Positions 5,091 to 8,122 of a stretch of DNA of 8,122 bases are shown here, piece after piece. The notes under the pieces are model-generated. The model was not told the DNA's origin. It did not search any database and saw nothing but the letters and a program-made list of their open reading frames with translations. Source of the DNA: Candidatus Caenarcanales bacterium (GTDB lineage: Bacteria; Cyanobacteriota; Vampirovibrionia; LMEP-6097); NCBI GenBank assembly GCA_021299565.1, contig JAJTHA010000062.1:1-8122 (forward strand), in the 5' to 3' direction. Each line of letters opens with the position of its first letter. The first letter of the stretch is position 1. The position numbers were made by a program, and so were the translations under genes.

Positions 5091-7820
5091 ATGTTTGAAA
5101 GATTTACAGAGAAAGCCATAAAAGTCATTATGTTAGCCCAAGAAGAGGCTAGAAGGTTAGGACACAATTTCGTTGGAACCGAACAAATTCTACTCGGTCT
5201 CATCGGCGAAGGAACAGGAGTTGCTGCCAAAACTCTTAAATCAATGGGCGTCAATCTCAAAGACGCAAGAGTAGAAGTAGAAAAAATTATTGGCAGAGGT
5301 TCAGGTTTTGTTGCAGTTGAAATCCCATTCACTCCAAGAGCAAAAAGAGTGCTAGAACTCAGTTGGGATGAGGCTCGTCAGTTTGGACATAATTATATTG
5401 GCACCGAACATTTATTACTTGGCTTAATTCGTGAAGGCGAAGGAGTTGCAGCAAGAGTACTTGATAATTTAGGAGTCGATCTTGCAAAAGTTAGACAACA
5501 TATTATTAGGTTACTTGGCGAAAATTCTACAGGAGGCGCTTCTGCTGCTGGCACAGGATCGGCTTCTCTATTGGGTTCTAGCCCTAGCAGCTCAAGCAAA
5601 GCTACATCTGGCAACCAACAAGGTGGCAGAACCAGAACACCAACTCTTGATGAGTTTGGTACTGATTTGACTCTGGCTGCTGCTGAAGGCAGATTAGATC
5701 CAGTTATTGGAAGATCAGAAGAAATCGAAAGAGTAATTCAAATATTAGGTAGAAGAACCAAAAACAATCCTGTTCTTATTGGTGAACCTGGTGTTGGTAA
5801 AACTGCTGTAGCAGAAGGTTTAGCGCAACGTATTGTTTCTCAAGATGTGCCAGAAATATTAGAAGGCAAAAAATTAGTGATGTTGGACTTGGGACTACTT
5901 GTCGCTGGAACCAAATACAGAGGCGAGTTTGAAGAGCGTCTTAAAAAAATCATGGATGAAATCCGTAGTTCTGGAAACATCATGTTAGTTATAGATGAGT
6001 TGCACACTCTTATTGGTGCTGGAGCTGCTGAAGGCGCAATTGATGCGGCTAATATTCTGAAGCCCGCTTTAGCTAGAGGTGAGTTACAGTGTATTGGTAC
6101 AACTACTCTTGAAGAGTATAGAAAACATATCGAAAGAGATGCTGCTCTGGAAAGACGTTTCCAACCAGTAATTGTTAATTCTCCTTCTGTTGATGAAACA
6201 GTAGAGATCATCAAAGGTTTAAGACAAAAATACGAAGATCATCATAGATTGATCATCACCGATAAAGCCATTGAAGCTGCGGCAACTTTGTCAGATAGAT
6301 ATATCTTTGATAGATTCTTGCCGGACAAAGCGATAGATCTTATTGATGAAGCTAGTTCTAGAGTAAGACTTAGAGCAAGTACTTTGCCACCAGAAGGTAA
6401 AGAGCTTGAAAACAAACTAATCAAGATTTCAAGAAACAAAGAAGATGCGATTCGTAATCAAGAATTTGAAAAAGCATCACAACTTAGAGATGAAGAAAAT
6501 GATTTAAGAGACAAAATCAGAGAGATTCAAGAGAGCTGGAAAAAAGAACAAGAAAAAAATAAACCTTCTGTTACAGAAGAAGAAATTGCTCATATCGTTT
6601 CTAGTTGGACTGGTATCCCTGTTGGTGACTTGAAACAAGGCGAAACAGAAAAGCTCAAAAACATGGAAGAGATTATCCACGGCAAAGTGATAGGTCAAGA
6701 TGTCGCTGTTACAGCCGTATCTAAAGCCATCAGAAGAGCTAGAGCCGGATTGAAAAATCCTGAGCGTCCAATTGGAACATTTATTTTCTGCGGACCAACT
6801 GGTGTTGGTAAAACAGAACTTGCAAAAGTGCTTGCTGACTTTTTCTTTGGTAGTTCAGAAAATCTCATTAGAGTTGATATGTCTGAATATATGGAAAAAC
6901 ATAATGTCAGCAAACTGATTGGCTCTCCTCCAGGATATGTTGGTTATGGAGATGGTGGACAATTGACAGAAGCTGTTCGCCGTAAGCCTTATAGCGTTGT
7001 GCTTTTTGATGAAATTGAAAAAGCTCACCCAGATGTGTTTAACATCATGTTGCAGATGCTAGACGATGGTCACTTGACTGATAGTCGTGGACGTAAAGTA
7101 AGCTTCAAAAACACAATCATAATTATGACTTCAAACGTAGGAGCAGAGAAAATGCTTGGTGATTCTAGTATTGGTTTCTTTGCTAGTACAGAGAAAAAAG
7201 CAGAAGAAGATTCATACAAGAAAATGAAAGATATGGTTCTTGATGATATGAAGAGAGTCTTTAAACCAGAGTTTATGAATAGACTTGATGATATCGTGAT
7301 CTTTAGGCATTTAAATCGTGATGATATGAGAGCTATTGTAGATATCATGATCAAAGATCTAGAAATCAGACTTAAAGAGCATGGTATGACTATTCAACTA
7401 ACCGATGAAGTTAAAGACAAAGTCGCAGTTGAAGGATACAAAAAGGCTTTTGGTGCTAGACCAATGAAACGTAGTATTCAAAAGCTTCTTGAGGATACAA
7501 TTTCTGATGAAATGATTCATGAAAGATTAATTCCTGGTAGCAAAGTCGAAGCGTTTTTGGAGTTTGATTCAGAATTTCCTACAGAAAAAGACTACAGCAC
7601 TTCTACAGAAGAAGTTACTGAGGATATGAAAGAGGCAGATAAGCGTCAATCACTTATAAAAGCTAAAGTTAAATTTAGAGTGCTTGGTAATTACACTGTT
7701 GATGAGCAGGAAGAATTGAAACGATCTACTATTAAAACAAGAAAGAAAGTTTTGTCTCTTTCTAGCACTGAAGCGGCTGGGTCTGGTTCTAAGGAACCTG
7801 CTGGTAATAAAACTGCATAG
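5091..7820 (+). CDS. clpC: ATP-dependent Clp protease ATP-binding subunit ClpC
   Basis: Class I Hsp100/AAA+ unfoldase that threads substrates into the ClpP peptidase in the cytoplasm. The 909-residue protein starts MFERFTEKA, as ClpC proteins do. Two Clp_N repeats cover about 3-65 and 78-142. A Gly/Ser-rich linker of about 40 residues (144-183) follows. D1 has Walker A GEPGVGKT (231-238), Walker B with D302/E303, and pore loop TKYRGEF (274-280). A UVR motif (about 448-483, NQEFEKASQLRDEE) identifies ClpC rather than ClpA or ClpB. D2 has Walker A GPTGVGKT (568-575), Walker B D640/E641, pore loop GYVGYG (615-620), sensor 2 GARPMKR (788-794), and IGF (694-696), the tripeptide that docks on ClpP. 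ATPase and ClpP-docking features all look intact. Typical ClpC proteins have about 810-850 residues; the excess is in the linker and a charged C-terminal extension of about 80 residues (829-909). No ctsR, mcsA, mcsB or clpP gene is adjacent. It appears to be transcribed alone. Confidence 0.97.
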   Translation: MFERFTEKAIKVIMLAQEEARRLGHNFVGTEQILLGLIGEGTGVAAKTLKSMGVNLKDARVEVEKIIGRGSGFVAVEIPFTPRAKRVLELSWDEARQFGHNYIGTEHLLLGLIREGEGVAARVLDNLGVDLAKVRQHIIRLLGENSTGGASAAGTGSASLLGSSPSSSSKATSGNQQGGRTRTPTLDEFGTDLTLAAAEGRLDPVIGRSEEIERVIQILGRRTKNNPVLIGEPGVGKTAVAEGLAQRIVSQDVPEILEGKKLVMLDLGLLVAGTKYRGEFEERLKKIMDEIRSSGNIMLVIDELHTLIGAGAAEGAIDAANILKPALARGELQCIGTTTLEEYRKHIERDAALERRFQPVIVNSPSVDETVEIIKGLRQKYEDHHRLIITDKAIEAAATLSDRYIFDRFLPDKAIDLIDEASSRVRLRASTLPPEGKELENKLIKISRNKEDAIRNQEFEKASQLRDEENDLRDKIREIQESWKKEQEKNKPSVTEEEIAHIVSSWTGIPVGDLKQGETEKLKNMEEIIHGKVIGQDVAVTAVSKAIRRARAGLKNPERPIGTFIFCGPTGVGKTELAKVLADFFFGSSENLIRVDMSEYMEKHNVSKLIGSPPGYVGYGDGGQLTEAVRRKPYSVVLFDEIEKAHPDVFNIMLQMLDDGHLTDSRGRKVSFKNTIIIMTSNVGAEKMLGDSSIGFFASTEKKAEEDSYKKMKDMVLDDMKRVFKPEFMNRLDDIVIFRHLNRDDMRAIVDIMIKDLEIRLKEHGMTIQLTDEVKDKVAVEGYKKAFGARPMKRSIQKLLEDTISDEMIHERLIPGSKVEAFLEFDSEFPTEKDYSTSTEEVTEDMKEADKRQSLIKAKVKFRVLGNYTVDEQEELKRSTIKTRKKVLSLSSTEAAGSGSKEPAGNKTA

Positions 7821-7865
7821 TTGATTGCTTTAACTACTCTGCACTTAGACTTGAAAGTATAGTTT

Positions 7866-7959
7866 AAAGTCACTGCGAGCTGCGAAGCAGCGTGGCAGTC
7901 CAGTTTACTTATGCATCGTGGACTCCCACGACCTGCTTCGCAGGTCTCGGAGTGACTTT
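7866..7959. repeat. 94-bp imperfect palindromic intergenic repeat with nested hairpins
   Basis: The left arm (7869-7902, starting GTCACTGCGAG) and the reverse complement of the right arm (7919-7956, starting GTCACTCCGAG) align with two substitutions and two 2-base gaps. AAA/TTT extends the pairing to 7866 and 7959. The central loop is 16 nt. Each arm carries its own small hairpin: CTGC-GAA-GCAG in the left and CCTGC-TTC-GCAGG in the right, so a cruciform or cloverleaf-like fold is possible. The TGCGAG...GAAGC...GTGGCA pattern resembles dispersed palindromic repeats that I recall from several unrelated bacterial genomes; this is from memory, not a search. It sits between the convergent ends of clpC and ilvH and may block transcription from both sides, although no long T-tract follows. 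It is more GC-rich than its surroundings. Confidence 0.8.
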
Positions 7960-8017
7960 CTAGTGATTAATTCAGCATATGCTAAGTTGTCATTGTTGAC
8001 TTGAATATTGTTGAAAT

Positions 8018-8122
8018 TTACTTCCTCGACATCGCGATGCTTCCGGTACGAGCGACTTCTTTGATTCCGTATGGTTTTAAAATTTGAATAATGGCGTTGA
8101 TCTTTTCATTGTCACCAATAGC
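8018..8122 (-). CDS. ilvH: Acetolactate synthase small (regulatory) subunit, C-terminal 34 residues
   Basis: The small subunit of acetohydroxyacid synthase activates the catalytic large subunit and mediates feedback control by branched-chain amino acids, in valine, leucine and isoleucine synthesis. The frame enters from the right edge and stops at TAA (8020-8018). The visible residues include the family's C-terminal pattern: GDNEKINAIIQILKPYGIKE, then VARTGSIAMSRK. The GIKE-x-ARTG-x-A ending is highly characteristic of IlvH/IlvN. The N-terminal ACT domain lies outside the window. It converges on clpC, with 197 nt between the two stop codons that contain the palindromic repeat. The symbol could equally be ilvN. 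Confidence 0.88.
   Translation of the reverse strand, partial: AIGDNEKINAIIQILKPYGIKEVARTGSIAMSRK

Noticed and set aside
7974..7983. Perfect 10-bp palindrome AGCATATGCT between clpC and ilvH
   Set aside because: Short, AT-rich at its centre, without flanking symmetry and downstream of both genes; a chance occurrence is likely.

Overview
This is an AT-rich bacterial window with four well-supported housekeeping or stress genes, one transcriptional regulator and one gene fragment. From left to right they are: a 5' portion of alaS (alanyl-tRNA synthetase, minus strand, running off the left edge); ftsH (membrane AAA+ zinc protease, minus strand); a 311-base divergent regulatory region; a LuxR/NarL-type regulator gene (plus strand) closed by a strong intrinsic terminator; clpC (class I Clp/Hsp100 unfoldase, plus strand); a palindromic repeat; and the last 34 codons of ilvH/ilvN (acetolactate synthase small subunit, minus strand, running off the right edge).

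Organism. The window holds no rRNA or other marker that fixes the taxon. ClpC with a UVR motif is typical of Firmicutes, Actinobacteria, Cyanobacteria and their relatives. The AlaS N-terminus, the low GC and the bacterial-type signals (Shine-Dalgarno-like sites, an intrinsic terminator) would fit a non-photosynthetic cyanobacterial relative (Melainabacteria-like) or another deep bacterial lineage. This placement is a low-confidence inference.

Layout and logic. ftsH and alaS form a tightly coupled minus-strand pair: the alaS ATG and its AAGAG ribosome site lie inside the last codons of ftsH, with a 44-nt overlap. ftsH and the regulator gene are divergent and share a region containing several inverted repeats. 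The regulator's N-terminal domain is shaped like a response-regulator receiver but has Thr and Ser where the phosphoacceptor Asp and the conserved Lys should be, so it is probably not controlled by phosphorylation. The regulator and clpC, each with its own start signals, share the string GAGACCCCCAA immediately before their start codons. Two ATP-dependent proteolysis genes therefore flank an orphan regulator, which makes it a reasonable but unproven candidate for protein quality-control regulation.

I see no CRISPR array, tRNA, phage, transposase or toxin-antitoxin gene. Nothing here clearly amounts to an undescribed system. The most unusual items are the degenerate receiver, the dyad cluster and C-rich leader upstream of it, the shared start-site motif, the enlarged linker and C-terminal extension of ClpC, and the palindromic repeat after clpC.
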